Assembly (NCBI RefSeq): GCF_017848315.1
Contig: NZ_JAFKEC010000036.1
Location: 1-51,461 of the forward strand
Length of the DNA stretch: 51,461 bases
Direction: 5' to 3'
Source of the DNA: Pseudomonas palmensis
GTDB lineage: Bacteria > Pseudomonadota > Gammaproteobacteria > Pseudomonadales > Pseudomonadaceae
The notes below the pieces were generated by a model, which had not been told where the DNA came from, made no database searches, and saw only the letters and a program-made list of their open reading frames with translations. Made by a program: the position numbers and the translations under genes. Below, piece after piece: positions 6,650-14,891 of this stretch. How positions within the stretch are numbered: the stretch's first letter is position 1; each line of letters begins with the position of its first letter.

Positions 6650-8596
6650 ATGAGCAATCCGAATATCCAGTACCGCCCTGACATTGATGGCTTGAGAGCA
6701 GTTGCAGTCATTGCGGTAGTCATATTCCATGCATTTCCAAGCGCACTTCCAGGCGGTTTTGTCGGGGTAGACTTTTTCTTTGTGATTTCCGGTTATCTGA
6801 TCGGCGGAATCCTTCTAAAAAGTATCGCAAACGGTACATTCAGCTTTTCCGACTTCTATTCTCGACGGGTTAAGCGAATTTTCCCAGCTCTGCTCACGGT
6901 TCTAACGGCCTGTTACATATTCGGCTGGTTCGGACTATTCGCAGATGAATTCGAGCAACTTGGTAAGCACATCGCCGGTGGGGCTGCATTCGTCTCAAAC
7001 ATCGTACTGCTTAATGAAAGTGGATACTTTGACAACTCGGCAGAAACAAAACCACTATTACATCTCTGGTCTCTCGGCGTTGAAGAGCAATTCTACTTTC
7101 TCTGGCCCATCATACTTTGGGCCGCATGGAAGATTCGCGCAAACATACTGATAGTCTCGGCAGTTCTGTTTACTGTATCGTTCGCATTGAACATCAGCAT
7201 GATCAAAGGCGATTCAGTATCAATCTTCTATTCGCCCCAAACCAGATTTTGGGAGATTATCGCCGGCGCGATTCTAGCCTACTTTGCGATATTCAAGAAT
7301 ATTCAACCTAGATTCTATTCTGCAAACCTTCTATCCCTTGGAGGAATATCTCTCGTTGCGTATGGAATTGCGACTATCAGCAAAGAGAACAGCTTCCCTG
7401 GGTGGCTTGCGTTGATCCCAGTGTGCGCAGCCGTTGCCCTGATCTCCGCTGGCCCTAGCGCAGTGATCAACAGATACATACTATCCAGCAGACCCATGGT
7501 TTGGATTGGATTGATAAGCTTCCCACTTTATCTGTGGCATTGGCCTCTTCTGTCACTTCTGCGAGTAGTGGAGGGTGAAACGGCTTCCGTAGAGCTTCGT
7601 GCGATAGCCGTTGTTGCAGCTGTAATACTAGCAGCAGCTACATTTTACTTGATTGAAAAACCATTAAGAGCGAAGACCAAATGGAAGCTCAAGACTCATG
7701 CGCTTACTGCTGCCATGGGCATTACTCTGTGCATAGGTCTTGCCACATATTATTATTCAGGCATTCCAAACCGAAATACCGTAAAATCGTACAAGGATAT
7801 TAACTCGCAATTTGTTGGGCCACACTGGAATTTCTCCACAAACAAGACCTGCCTAAACAGATACAAATTCAAAGAGGCATCGACTTATGATTGGTGGTTC
7901 TGCGCAACAAACAACGACAAGCCGCCAACCATCCTTTTGATGGGCAACAGCTTCGCCAATCATATTTACCCAGGTTTGAAAAGCGTACCTGAATTCAAAA
8001 ACCAGACTATTTTATCTATCGGTGCGTGCGACCCTACCCTGGCAGACACCCAGTCACCAGACGATCCAAAAACAGGAAGACCGTGCGCAGGATTTAGGCC
8101 GCTCCATCAGATGGAGTACATAAAAAAGATTATAAGCCAGACCCCAGGACTAAAGTACGTACTTATAAGCGGGCTATCAGGCGCTCCGACAGACAAGTAC
8201 ATAGAATCAATCAAAGAAAAGATCTCATATATCGAGAGCAGTGGCGCCAAGGCCATAATTTTCGTGCCGCATATGGTTTTGCCATACGATATAAAGGGAT
8301 GCTTTTCCAGACCCTTCACATCTCCAAAAAATGATTGCAGCAAACCAGAATCTGATCATCTTCGTTTAAAAAAATCGTTTGAGAAGCTGATGAGCGAAAT
8401 ACAATCAAGCAATCCAAAAACACTATTTTTTGATCAAAATCAATTATTCTGCAACTCCAGAGATTGCAATTTTATAATTGACGGAATGCCAGTATTCCGG
8501 GACGAATACGGCCATTACTCAGAGTATGCTAGTCTGAAATTGGCCGAGCAATTCGTTTCATGGTCAAAAGTAAATGCCCCGGATATATTCCAATAA
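6650..8596 (+). CDS. Acyltransferase-3 / SGNH membrane protein (OafA-like moron)
   Basis: Encodes 648 residues. The N-terminus (IQYRPDIDGLRAVAV, then FVGVDFFFVISGYLI and SRRVKRIFPALL) is the acyltransferase-3 family signature, with about ten membrane helices to residue ~370 including FPLYLWHWPLL. The C-terminal ~270 residues contain LLMGNSFANH, the block I region of an SGNH hydrolase-like domain. OafA/YrhL-type proteins of this form O-acetylate O-antigen or other surface sugars. The gene faces against the late genes and is markedly AT-rich compared with its surroundings, with many AAA/ATA codons. Both signs point to a laterally acquired lysogenic-conversion gene that may change the phage receptor. 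Confidence 0.9.
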   Translation: MSNPNIQYRPDIDGLRAVAVIAVVIFHAFPSALPGGFVGVDFFFVISGYLIGGILLKSIANGTFSFSDFYSRRVKRIFPALLTVLTACYIFGWFGLFADEFEQLGKHIAGGAAFVSNIVLLNESGYFDNSAETKPLLHLWSLGVEEQFYFLWPIILWAAWKIRANILIVSAVLFTVSFALNISMIKGDSVSIFYSPQTRFWEIIAGAILAYFAIFKNIQPRFYSANLLSLGGISLVAYGIATISKENSFPGWLALIPVCAAVALISAGPSAVINRYILSSRPMVWIGLISFPLYLWHWPLLSLLRVVEGETASVELRAIAVVAAVILAAATFYLIEKPLRAKTKWKLKTHALTAAMGITLCIGLATYYYSGIPNRNTVKSYKDINSQFVGPHWNFSTNKTCLNRYKFKEASTYDWWFCATNNDKPPTILLMGNSFANHIYPGLKSVPEFKNQTILSIGACDPTLADTQSPDDPKTGRPCAGFRPLHQMEYIKKIISQTPGLKYVLISGLSGAPTDKYIESIKEKISYIESSGAKAIIFVPHMVLPYDIKGCFSRPFTSPKNDCSKPESDHLRLKKSFEKLMSEIQSSNPKTLFFDQNQLFCNSRDCNFIIDGMPVFRDEYGHYSEYASLKLAEQFVSWSKVNAPDIFQ

Positions 8597-8647
8597 AGAA
8601 AGCTAAAATCTATAAGCATTATGTTTTTTAATTTTCAAAGAATTATA

Positions 8648-8675
8648 CCCAGCATCGCGCGTATGTGATGCTGGG
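8648..8675. terminator. Hairpin between acyltransferase and tail spike genes
   Basis: CCCAGCATC (8648-8656) pairs with GATGCTGGG (8667-8675) around a 10-nt loop. It lies between two convergent genes and could end transcription from either side. The T-rich tract is moderate on the minus strand (TATAATTCTTT) and absent on the plus strand, so it is more likely the end of the late operon segment. Confidence 0.55.
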
Positions 8676-8688
8676 CTTGTCCCATATA

Positions 8689-10698
8689 CTACATAGTAGT
8701 CGGCTGATACAGAGGCATGTAGTAGGTATTCGCCCCTCTTCGATAGGGTGCCCAGGCCTTGATCGTCCCTGGCACAGGCGAGGCGCTGGCGGTAACAAAG
8801 TCAAGCCAACCAGGGTTGTTGTAGGCGATGGTGGCGGTGCCGAGCACGAGTGATCCGGAGAAATTTCGGAACAGGTTATCGCTGACAAGACCGTCGTTGA
8901 TCCCTGCCGCCATATCGATGCTGCCGTTCAAGTAGTTGTTCTGCATCGTGAATACCGTTAAAGGAACTCCTACTTGGCGGACAACCTTTGATCCTGAAGC
9001 GGTGCCAACCAAGCGAACGCCATTCAATTGCCCTGATGCGGATGCTCGCGTCTGAGTAAGGCGGATCCCCTCCGACCCGGCGGATAGCAAATCCCCGTCC
9101 GTTCCCGACACCCGCAAGGTCTCCCAATCGGCGTAAGACTCGTAGATACCCCAAGCACCCTGATGATAATTGCTTTCCGAGGAAACATGACTGCAGGAGT
9201 TTATCTGGATCCCGAAAGTCGCAAGCGGGACGGATGGCGTTGTAAGGCAATAGCAGCGATTGCGCGCCAACATAAGAGACCGTACCTGCTGACACTGAAT
9301 TCCACCTCCGAATCCATCGGGGGCTTCTGCTGGGTTAATTTCGAGGATGTTATCATGGATGCTAACATCTCTAATTAGTACAGGGGCTGCACAAATGACG
9401 GATACCCCAAGGTAGCCACCGTCTCGCACCACGTTGTGATGGATACGGATCCCCGACACGCCAGCAACTGGAGATGCTCCAGTATTGTGAATATCGATGC
9501 TTTCCAGGGGATAGCTGGCGATACTGTTACGGTAGATCTCCAGATCTGTGAGAAGCCCGATACAGTAAATTCCCATGGTAATTTCTGGGCTGGCTGTTTT
9601 ATCTGTGCACTTCAGTACACAATCTCGAACCGAATGCCCCGATCCGTAGGAAATAGATATGCCAGTTGATGTTCCGGAAACATTGCAATTGTGTAGCTTC
9701 GCCCGGTTGCATACGGAGCTTTCCCCGAACACTGCTATAGCCCCGTAAGTCAATCCTAAGTCAGTAGATCCTACAGAGTCTCTTACGCAGTTCAAGGCTT
9801 CGCAGCCGGTGAGGTCAGGGTCATCGCATCCCTGGACGCGGATGCCCTGGCCTGGCGTATTTTCCGCAAGGCACCCGCGCAGGTTGATGTTGTGGGTCCC
9901 GCCGTATGCGCAGATGCCGATTACGCTGGAGGCAGATCCGGTGTATTTGACATGCAGTCGGCTCGCGTCGAGGTCTTCCGTTGTCGTGAAGGCCACAATC
10001 GCGTTGGCGAATGCGCCTGTCGTAGTCCCGCCGCCATAGCTGATCGTGCCGTTGCGCAGGCTGGCGGTACGAGTGACGCCAGCCGTCACGATGTAGCTGT
10101 CTGCTTGCAGGTCGAAGGGGAACTGCAGGCTGTTTAGCAGCGTTGTGATGTCATCACCAGGGGAAAATCCGAACATCGACGGATGCAGACCATCGCCCTT
10201 GAAAATCGCATCAAGCGCGACTTTCAGCGATCCAGTACTTCCGTTGTTGGAATAGGAAACGGATTCCGGCGAAACGATCTGGCTCGTTCCCAGCATCAAA
10301 TCCTGACGAAGTGAACTGTCGCCGACCACGACGAATTTGTCCTCCTCCGTCGCCCAGTTCCCTGTAATGGTGTAGGGAAGCAAGGCCGGGTCTTTCAGTC
10401 GGTACTGAATATCGTCGCGGACAACAGTCTGAGTGATACGCTCAAGAGTCACTCCGGCTGCATAGCTCACCGGAGGCTCATAGGAGCTGGCCTGCAGGAA
10501 TGCTTGGAATTGTGCTTCCCAGCCATCAAACGCGCTTTCGACATCTGCCTCGATGCCGCTCCAGCTGATTCGCTGCTTACCAAGACGATCTGGGTAGAAC
10601 GGCTGCTCACCATTCACAAACTTGTCCAGATTCCCGGCGTTGTCATACAGATCGCGAGGGTCGGTAGAGCCAACCGGGTTATTGGTGTCGTAGGCCAT
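8689..10698 (-). CDS. Tail spike / tail fibre with parallel beta-helix
   Basis: Encodes 669 residues. Residues 1-150 (DNAGNLDKFVNGEQPFYPDRLG, FQAFLQAS) are the particle-binding N-terminus typical of Pseudomonas phage tail fibres. From about 200 to 560 the chain has repeated short strands rich in N, G and I (IHNTGASPV, IRIHHNVVRDGG, VSIHDNILE), the signature of a right-handed pectate-lyase-like beta-helix used to bind or cut surface polysaccharide. It is the last gene of the tail block, downstream of the tail tip gene and its terminator. The acyltransferase next to it could modify the very polysaccharide it recognises. Confidence 0.85.
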   Translation of the reverse strand: MAYDTNNPVGSTDPRDLYDNAGNLDKFVNGEQPFYPDRLGKQRISWSGIEADVESAFDGWEAQFQAFLQASSYEPPVSYAAGVTLERITQTVVRDDIQYRLKDPALLPYTITGNWATEEDKFVVVGDSSLRQDLMLGTSQIVSPESVSYSNNGSTGSLKVALDAIFKGDGLHPSMFGFSPGDDITTLLNSLQFPFDLQADSYIVTAGVTRTASLRNGTISYGGGTTTGAFANAIVAFTTTEDLDASRLHVKYTGSASSVIGICAYGGTHNINLRGCLAENTPGQGIRVQGCDDPDLTGCEALNCVRDSVGSTDLGLTYGAIAVFGESSVCNRAKLHNCNVSGTSTGISISYGSGHSVRDCVLKCTDKTASPEITMGIYCIGLLTDLEIYRNSIASYPLESIDIHNTGASPVAGVSGIRIHHNVVRDGGYLGVSVICAAPVLIRDVSIHDNILEINPAEAPDGFGGGIQCQQVRSLMLARNRCYCLTTPSVPLATFGIQINSCSHVSSESNYHQGAWGIYESYADWETLRVSGTDGDLLSAGSEGIRLTQTRASASGQLNGVRLVGTASGSKVVRQVGVPLTVFTMQNNYLNGSIDMAAGINDGLVSDNLFRNFSGSLVLGTATIAYNNPGWLDFVTASASPVPGTIKAWAPYRRGANTYYMPLYQPTTM

Positions 10699-10715
10699 GC
10701 ATTTCTCCAGGGCAT

Positions 10716-10739
10716 AAAAAAGCCCGCTCAGTGGCGGGC
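10716..10739 (-). terminator. Intrinsic terminator upstream of the tail spike gene
   Basis: Minus-strand GCCCGC (10739-10734) pairs with GCGGGC (10727-10722), followed by six T. It lies between the tail tip stop and the tail spike ribosome site, so spike expression would require read-through or an antiterminated polymerase. Confidence 0.75.
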
Positions 10740-10758
10740 ATGCTCATTCAGGGTCCGG

Positions 10759-13470
10759 TCAGGCCGGTGGGAAGTTGTCGTCGTCCAGATAGACGCGCTC
10801 GTCGTAGTTCACAGCGTTCACGTTGCAGCTGACCGTCCCGCTTGGGTTGACCTCTTTGATCAGCGCGGGGTAGCAGAACTTGGCCTTTGGGCCGAACTGC
10901 AGCACAGGCGCGTCCATAGCGGTGTCCAGAACTGGAACGAAGTCCAGTGCAGGGATGGTCAGGCGGTAGTCGTCGATTCGCGTGGCCACATACGGCCCTG
11001 ACGCGCTACCGTCGAGCCGGCGCAGAGCAACCCAGTGCTCGCCGCCGGCAGACCAATCAAGGCGCTCCGACGAGACCAGCATGTGCAGGCTGCCCAGCTT
11101 CGCGTACCCCTTGAGCATCGCGCTTTGGCCGTACCCGGGCGTGGTGTCGCCAAGCAGCGCGTAATCCAGGTAGCCGCTATTCAGCGCGTCCAGCTCCGTC
11201 GAGAAGCTGTAGCGCTTGCGCTGGTAGACCTGCTGTCGGCGGCGGCGCATGCCGATACGCCAGGCGCGGTGCTCGTCGCATACGCCTTCGATTCTCACCT
11301 TCTCGGTGCGCCGACCAAGATCCCCGGGCAACCGGCACGGAACGGTCTCAACCTGCCAGGTGGCTGAGCTGAGGTATTCAACATCCACCCCGTCGAAGTC
11401 ATCTGCTGTGGAGTGCTCGGCCTCACGCTTCAGCGGCTTGGTCATCACCTGCGGGTTGTAGATGTGATCGAAGTCTGGGCCGCGAGGCTCATCACGAACA
11501 GGGCGAATCAACCCACGATCAATGGTCAGCTCGGCAAAGCCAGCCTGAAGGGCCTCAATCATGCAGGCCTTCACTGTGCTGGCCGAGTCAATGGTTCGGT
11601 CGTAGTGGTCACCCCTGGCACTCCAGATGGCCTGGAGTCGATCCAGCTCTGCCAGGTCGATGTCAGAATTACCATCCTCGACCGAGTACCCTACGCTCTG
11701 GGCGATGTAGCCAATCCATGCCGCGATGTCGCGAGTCGGCTCTTCCGTGGTCCAGGCGCCGTTCCTCCGCGTGCGCAGAATCCTGGTAGCAATGCATGAG
11801 ACCTGGCTTTCAGACTGCGAGGCGATCCGGTTACCGCCCTTCACCCGAAGCGCCAGCATGGTCACCCCTTCGTAGCGAGTCGGGGCTACCAGGTTGGCGC
11901 GTAGCCCATACCACTGAACATTATCAGCAGTACTTGCATCTCCGGTCTTGGCGCCAATTCTGCGCATGCGCACTTCTGGCCTAATTCCCGCCGGAAGGTT
12001 TAGGTATTCGGTAAACCCCAACTGATCCAGTGTCCGTGCTGAGTAGGTCTTCTTGAATGACGTCCATGCACCTGCCCCAGCAATATTTCGATACTGAAGC
12101 TCGACGGTTACTGACTTGTCGAACCAATTCCCCTTCCCCCCGATTTCAATGAGCCCTTGAGGGAAAAAAACATCCCACGCGATGCGCCGAGTTGTCGTTC
12201 CGCTTGGACATGCCGGGAATGGCCCAGACCAATCGCCCTCTTGCGTAGAACCATCGAGCCGCAGGACGGCAGTAGATGTCGTGAGTACGTCGTAGCCCGG
12301 CCACGTAGCGTCATTGTCACCATCGGCATTTATCCGCTCAACGCTGATTGCCGCAGTACTGGCTGCCGTGATTCGATAGCGCAGGCCGCGAAAGCCAATG
12401 CCCATTATCAGGTTTGAACCCACGTCCAGGCTGGTAGCGGGTCCGCCTGCCGCCCAGTCCAGGGTCATTTCGTCCGAGGCCCCGCCAACTCCAGGCGTGT
12501 AGCTTGCGACGACGTAGTCACCAGCGTTTGCACCAACAATCTCGATGGGCATGCCGACATAGGGCGCTACTTGCCCAAGCTTGCCGCGAATGATGTCCCG
12601 ACCTGCGCCACCATCGACAACGGTGTACGGGTAGCCGACTTCAATGCGCACGATCATGCCGGCGGCCCAGCCGGCGGGAAACTGGCCGGCGCCGGTTGGC
12701 ACTGTGACTGTAAATCCCGCGAACTGGTAAGACTGCGCAGTCGGCACCGGGCTGACCGCATAAGTCGCCTTCAGCTCGATGCCCGCAGTGCCGGTGGACG
12801 TCGCCCCGACCTCGGGCGCCGAATGCCACCACTTCGCCGCGCTTTCACCAGAAAGGTCTGCGCCAGGCCCATAGATTTGAAGCTCAGCATCAGCGCCAAG
12901 CGAGATAACCGGGGTCTCCCCGATCGTGATGCTGCTGAGCGGGATGTCGAACTTTCCGCGCCCTACACACAGGAGCATCTCAATCCACTGAGAGCGCGGA
13001 TCGAGGAAGTAGCGGTTTGGTGGCAGCGCATAATCTGGATACGGGCGCTGACGGCCGGCGATCTCGCGGATGACCGCGTTCAGCTTTACCTGGTTTCCTT
13101 TCACGGTGGCCAGGCCGAGGTCGTTACCGCGCTTGGTGTTGCCTCCGCTGTTGAGCGACGGCATCTTTGGCATCAGCGCGCCAAGCACAGCCTTGGCGCC
13201 AAACACCAAGGCCAGGGTGATCGAGAATGGGTCGGTACCCTTGGGCTCCCGGTAAATCTGTACCTGGTCCTGCGGGCCGAACTCGATGGCCGCCCACTGG
13301 GTTGGCAGTGCGCGCTCGCCATTGACGAAAACGCTCACAGGAAGCGCTGCCGGCTCCACGTCTACAGGGAGGCCGTCTGCGTGAAACCATGCCAGCAGGC
13401 TTTGCCGCCCGGTAACCTGGCGAGTCTCGGCCGGGAACGGCACGATCTTGTTGGGGAAGACTGAGATCAT
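10759..13470 (-). CDS. Tail tip / host specificity protein (lambda J-like)
   Basis: Encodes 903 residues, the central tail tip protein that follows the peptidase-like assembly gene in lambda-like tails. The N-terminus (MISVFPNKIVPFPAETRQVTG) and the region about 500-720 (SQSQVSCIATRILRTRRNGAWT, DRTIDSASTVKACMIEALQAGFAELTIDRGLIRP) fit the J-like families seen in pseudomonad phages. It may carry receptor-contact loops near the end. The start is the ATG at 13470, overlapping the previous stop as ATGA; a longer frame upstream lies inside the neighbour. Confidence 0.8.
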   Translation of the reverse strand: MISVFPNKIVPFPAETRQVTGRQSLLAWFHADGLPVDVEPAALPVSVFVNGERALPTQWAAIEFGPQDQVQIYREPKGTDPFSITLALVFGAKAVLGALMPKMPSLNSGGNTKRGNDLGLATVKGNQVKLNAVIREIAGRQRPYPDYALPPNRYFLDPRSQWIEMLLCVGRGKFDIPLSSITIGETPVISLGADAELQIYGPGADLSGESAAKWWHSAPEVGATSTGTAGIELKATYAVSPVPTAQSYQFAGFTVTVPTGAGQFPAGWAAGMIVRIEVGYPYTVVDGGAGRDIIRGKLGQVAPYVGMPIEIVGANAGDYVVASYTPGVGGASDEMTLDWAAGGPATSLDVGSNLIMGIGFRGLRYRITAASTAAISVERINADGDNDATWPGYDVLTTSTAVLRLDGSTQEGDWSGPFPACPSGTTTRRIAWDVFFPQGLIEIGGKGNWFDKSVTVELQYRNIAGAGAWTSFKKTYSARTLDQLGFTEYLNLPAGIRPEVRMRRIGAKTGDASTADNVQWYGLRANLVAPTRYEGVTMLALRVKGGNRIASQSESQVSCIATRILRTRRNGAWTTEEPTRDIAAWIGYIAQSVGYSVEDGNSDIDLAELDRLQAIWSARGDHYDRTIDSASTVKACMIEALQAGFAELTIDRGLIRPVRDEPRGPDFDHIYNPQVMTKPLKREAEHSTADDFDGVDVEYLSSATWQVETVPCRLPGDLGRRTEKVRIEGVCDEHRAWRIGMRRRRQQVYQRKRYSFSTELDALNSGYLDYALLGDTTPGYGQSAMLKGYAKLGSLHMLVSSERLDWSAGGEHWVALRRLDGSASGPYVATRIDDYRLTIPALDFVPVLDTAMDAPVLQFGPKAKFCYPALIKEVNPSGTVSCNVNAVNYDERVYLDDDNFPPA

Positions 13471-13862
13471 TGGCGGTCCCGATAGTAGATGACGGCGTTG
13501 TGGTCCCGCTCCCACTGGGCCAGCGGGAGGCAGCGGGCGCCACGAGTGGGGTTTATCTCCAGCGCCTTGAGGCGTCCGCCGGCCTCCACCACCAGGGCGA
13601 CGTGCACACAGAGATGCCCACGCATCACAGCCGCAATCGCCCCCGGCTCAGGCCGGCATACTTCCATGTGCTGTGCCTCGGCCCGGTATGCCCGGGTGAA
13701 CTCCTTCGGCTCTGTGTTGCGTACATGCCCCCAGCTGGGTAGCAGGCGCTTTCCGAGATGCCTATGCCGCGCATCCCGCACCAGGCCCCAGCAATCAAAC
13801 ATTTCTGGACCGCGAGCGCCGTCCTCATACCTGCATGACAGGTATTCGTTGATCCATTCCAT
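13467..13862 (-). CDS. NlpC/P60-type tail assembly peptidase (lambda K-like)
   Basis: Encodes 131 residues. MFDCWGLVRD places the catalytic cysteine at about residue 23, and CVHVALVVEAGG supplies the catalytic histidine, together matching the NlpC/P60 cysteine peptidase fold. In lambda-like tails this protein is a tip component or assembly factor that may trim peptidoglycan at entry. The ATG follows AAGGA. Its stop overlaps the start of the tail tip gene. Confidence 0.8.
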   Translation of the reverse strand: MEWINEYLSCRYEDGARGPEMFDCWGLVRDARHRHLGKRLLPSWGHVRNTEPKEFTRAYRAEAQHMEVCRPEPGAIAAVMRGHLCVHVALVVEAGGRLKALEINPTRGARCLPLAQWERDHNAVIYYRDRQ

Positions 13863-13872
13863 AGGGGAGTCC

Positions 13873-14379
13873 TTACAGGTACTTGAGGCCAGGCACGAAG
13901 TTGGTGTCGTACAGGGCGCGCGGCCAGGCCGTGCCGATCAAGTCGAAGAAGCCGCACTGCAGAGTCGCCTGGTTCTGCTCGAACGAATCGCTGTCGACAG
14001 ACATTCGATATGGCTTCTCGCACGGCGCTGAGAGGTCGCTGGCGAGGTACACTCGGTATGTTGCGGTAACCCTTGCGTTTGCATCCAAAGCTTGGTCAGC
14101 GAGCGCTTGGACGCGCCCTGTGGTGTTGTCGACGCCGAATGCCAAGGCCTGGTTGCCCTTGTTGTTTTTGGCGGCCAACGCGATGCCAATGTTGGCCGCC
14201 TCGAATGTCACAAGTCGGCCGTCCTCGGTACCGCACACTCGATCCTTGAAGCCGTTACAGATGAGGACTGGCGCGCTCCAGGCTGGGCAGGTGATCTCCA
14301 GAGTGCGAACGAAAGCTTCCTTGCCACCAGACGCGACTGCCTCGCGGTAGATCTGCTCGAGAATAGTGGTATCAGTCAT
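13873..14379 (-). CDS. DUF1833-type phage tail protein
   Basis: Encodes 168 residues. The sequence (TLEITCPAWSAPVLICNGFKD, ALDANARVTATYRVYLASD, CGFFDLIGTAWP) fits the DUF1833 family that takes the minor tail position between tape measure and tail tip genes in lambda-like phages. It has five cysteines, which could be structural or bind metal or an iron-sulfur cluster as reported for lambda gpL; the last point is only a comparison. The start overlaps the preceding stop by 4 nt. Confidence 0.7.
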   Translation of the reverse strand: MTDTTILEQIYREAVASGGKEAFVRTLEITCPAWSAPVLICNGFKDRVCGTEDGRLVTFEAANIGIALAAKNNKGNQALAFGVDNTTGRVQALADQALDANARVTATYRVYLASDLSAPCEKPYRMSVDSDSFEQNQATLQCGFFDLIGTAWPRALYDTNFVPGLKYL

Positions 14380-14891
14380 GGCTGAGGCCACTCCCTGTTC
14401 ACTCCATAATCGAACGCGTCCATGTAGGTCTCATACCGACTTAGAGGCCACTGCTCGTTTACCGCGTAGTCGATAATGTCCATCATGAACCAGAACTGCG
14501 GGAAGTCCTCCCAGCCTGGCTGGATCAGCGGAGGCTCACGCAGCTCAAGAGTGGCTGAGAACTCCCAGCGGCTGACCTGAACGAGCGCCGGGCCGGTGTA
14601 GTGCCCCGTGAATCGGCATTCGTAGTCCTTGAAGCCGATCGGCGTCAGAAGCGTGGCCTTGAACCACTCCACGCCCTGCACCAGGGTCCTGGCGTACCAG
14701 CCCTGGAAGAACGCCATTTGGTTGCGGTCGCAGTTCCATCTGGCGTTGATCAGGTATGGCACCTCATCGAAGTTCAGGCGCTGCCTGGCCCTGCCCGACT
14801 CCATCGGCGTGCGGAGCATGGGATCAACGGGGGTTTCCAGCACATAGCCATCTTGGAGCGGCAGAGGGAGCTCTGCTGGATACTCAATCAT
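14376..14891 (-). CDS. Minor tail protein
   Basis: Encodes 171 residues of an aromatic-rich, beta-type protein (RWNCDRNQMAFFQGWY, VSRWEFSATLELREPP). It sits directly after the tape measure gene, with which it overlaps by ATGA, where lambda-like phages place their M-type minor tail protein. The function is assigned by order rather than by a motif. Confidence 0.65.
   Translation of the reverse strand: MIEYPAELPLPLQDGYVLETPVDPMLRTPMESGRARQRLNFDEVPYLINARWNCDRNQMAFFQGWYARTLVQGVEWFKATLLTPIGFKDYECRFTGHYTGPALVQVSRWEFSATLELREPPLIQPGWEDFPQFWFMMDIIDYAVNEQWPLSRYETYMDAFDYGVNREWPQP

Noticed and set aside
6505..6723. A minus-strand frame with one membrane helix upstream of the endolysin, which could be taken for a holin
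   Set aside because: Its hydrophobic part is antisense to the start of the acyltransferase and its rest overlaps the endolysin in another frame; no ribosome site was seen.
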